Source: Mesostigma viride
Taxonomy: Eukaryota > Streptophyta > Mesostigmatophyceae > Mesostigmatales > Mesostigmataceae
Assembly: GCA_009746045.1 (NCBI GenBank)
Contig: RPFO01000164.1
Location: 2,241,400 to 2,271,305, forward strand
DNA: 29,906 bases
Direction of reading: 5' to 3'
The translations under genes were made by a program, and so were the position numbers. The notes below the pieces were generated by a model. It was given only the letters and a program-made list of their open reading frames with translations. It had not been told where the DNA came from and made no database searches. Below, piece after piece: positions 29,581-29,906 of this stretch (the stretch's first letter is position 1; each line of letters opens with the position of its first letter).

Positions 29581-29906
29581 GGGAGGGGGGAGGGAGGGAG
29601 GGAGGGAGGGAGGAGGGAGGGAGGAGGGAGGGAGGGAGGGAGGGAGGAGGGAGGGAGGGAGGGAGGAGGGAGGAGGGAGGGAGGGAGGGAGGAGGAGGAG
29701 GGAGGGAGGGAGGGAGGGAGGGAGGGAGGGAGGGAGGGAGGAGGGAGGAGGGAGGAGGGAGGGAGAGGGAGGAGGGAGGGAGGGAGGAGGGAGGGAGGAG
29801 GGAGGGAGGGAGGGAGGGAGGGAGGGAGGGAGGGAGGGAGGGAGGGGAGGGAGGGAGGGAGGGAGGGAGGGAGGGAGGAGGGAGGGAGGGAGGGAGGGAG
29901 GAGGGC
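29581..29906 (+). repeat. GGGA/GGA microsatellite running off the window
   Basis: More than 320 bp of GGGA and GGA units, purely purine on this strand except for the final C at 29906. Regular G runs of three make it a strong candidate for G-quadruplex or triplex formation. Its real length is unknown. Confidence 0.97.

Overview
This window looks like repeat-rich nuclear DNA from a eukaryote, most likely a green alga or a similar protist. The reasons are spliceosomal-type intron borders (GT...AG), GC-rich coding blocks set in AT-richer spacer, a TGTAA signal near the end of one retroelement, and the mix of element families: a CACTA transposon with a plant-type C-terminal transposase domain, a PAT/kangaroo-like tyrosine-recombinase retroelement, and a LINE with a restriction-like endonuclease. 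The species cannot be fixed from the sequence. I found no convincing intact host gene. Almost every supportable feature is a transposable element or a piece of one, nested in layers.

Layout. 1-5259 is one CACTA-type element (end ...CCTAGTG at 5259), running out of the window on the left. Inside it sit a 1.7 kb TTAA-target (piggyBac-like) insertion (838-2536) and a 5'-truncated non-LTR insertion (4258-4714). 5260-10569 is a DIRS-order element of the split-direct-repeat type, with gag (9181-10283, minus), RT/RNase H/tyrosine recombinase (6054-9088, minus) and repeats A1 / B1-A2-B2. 10570-15408 is mostly featureless spacer. It holds a 5'-truncated LINE copy with a 14 bp target duplication (12904-13950), a short LINE tail, a tRNA-like relic and hairpin elements. 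15409-15663 is a nested-palindrome foldback. 15683-20955 is a long LINE with a 15 bp target duplication, encoding PHD finger, RING-H2 finger, reverse transcriptase, zinc knuckle and PD-(D/E)XK endonuclease. 21409-25823 is a second, complete CACTA copy in opposite orientation, inserted into a reverse-transcriptase fragment of another LINE. 25824-29906 is spacer with a palindromic 11 bp minisatellite, a weak zinc-ribbon exon candidate and a long GGGA microsatellite that runs off the end.

How the parts relate. The two CACTA copies form a large imperfect inverted repeat (about 3.1 kb of shared sequence in the right copy), separated by about 16 kb of nested elements. Each copy is damaged differently, and several insertions exist in only one copy, so the other serves as an empty-site control. 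A recurrent pattern of single missing bases at or near C/G homopolymers breaks most of the long reading frames in the same direction. Either many elements decayed in the same way, or the assembly under-calls homopolymers. That should be settled before any of these genes is called dead.
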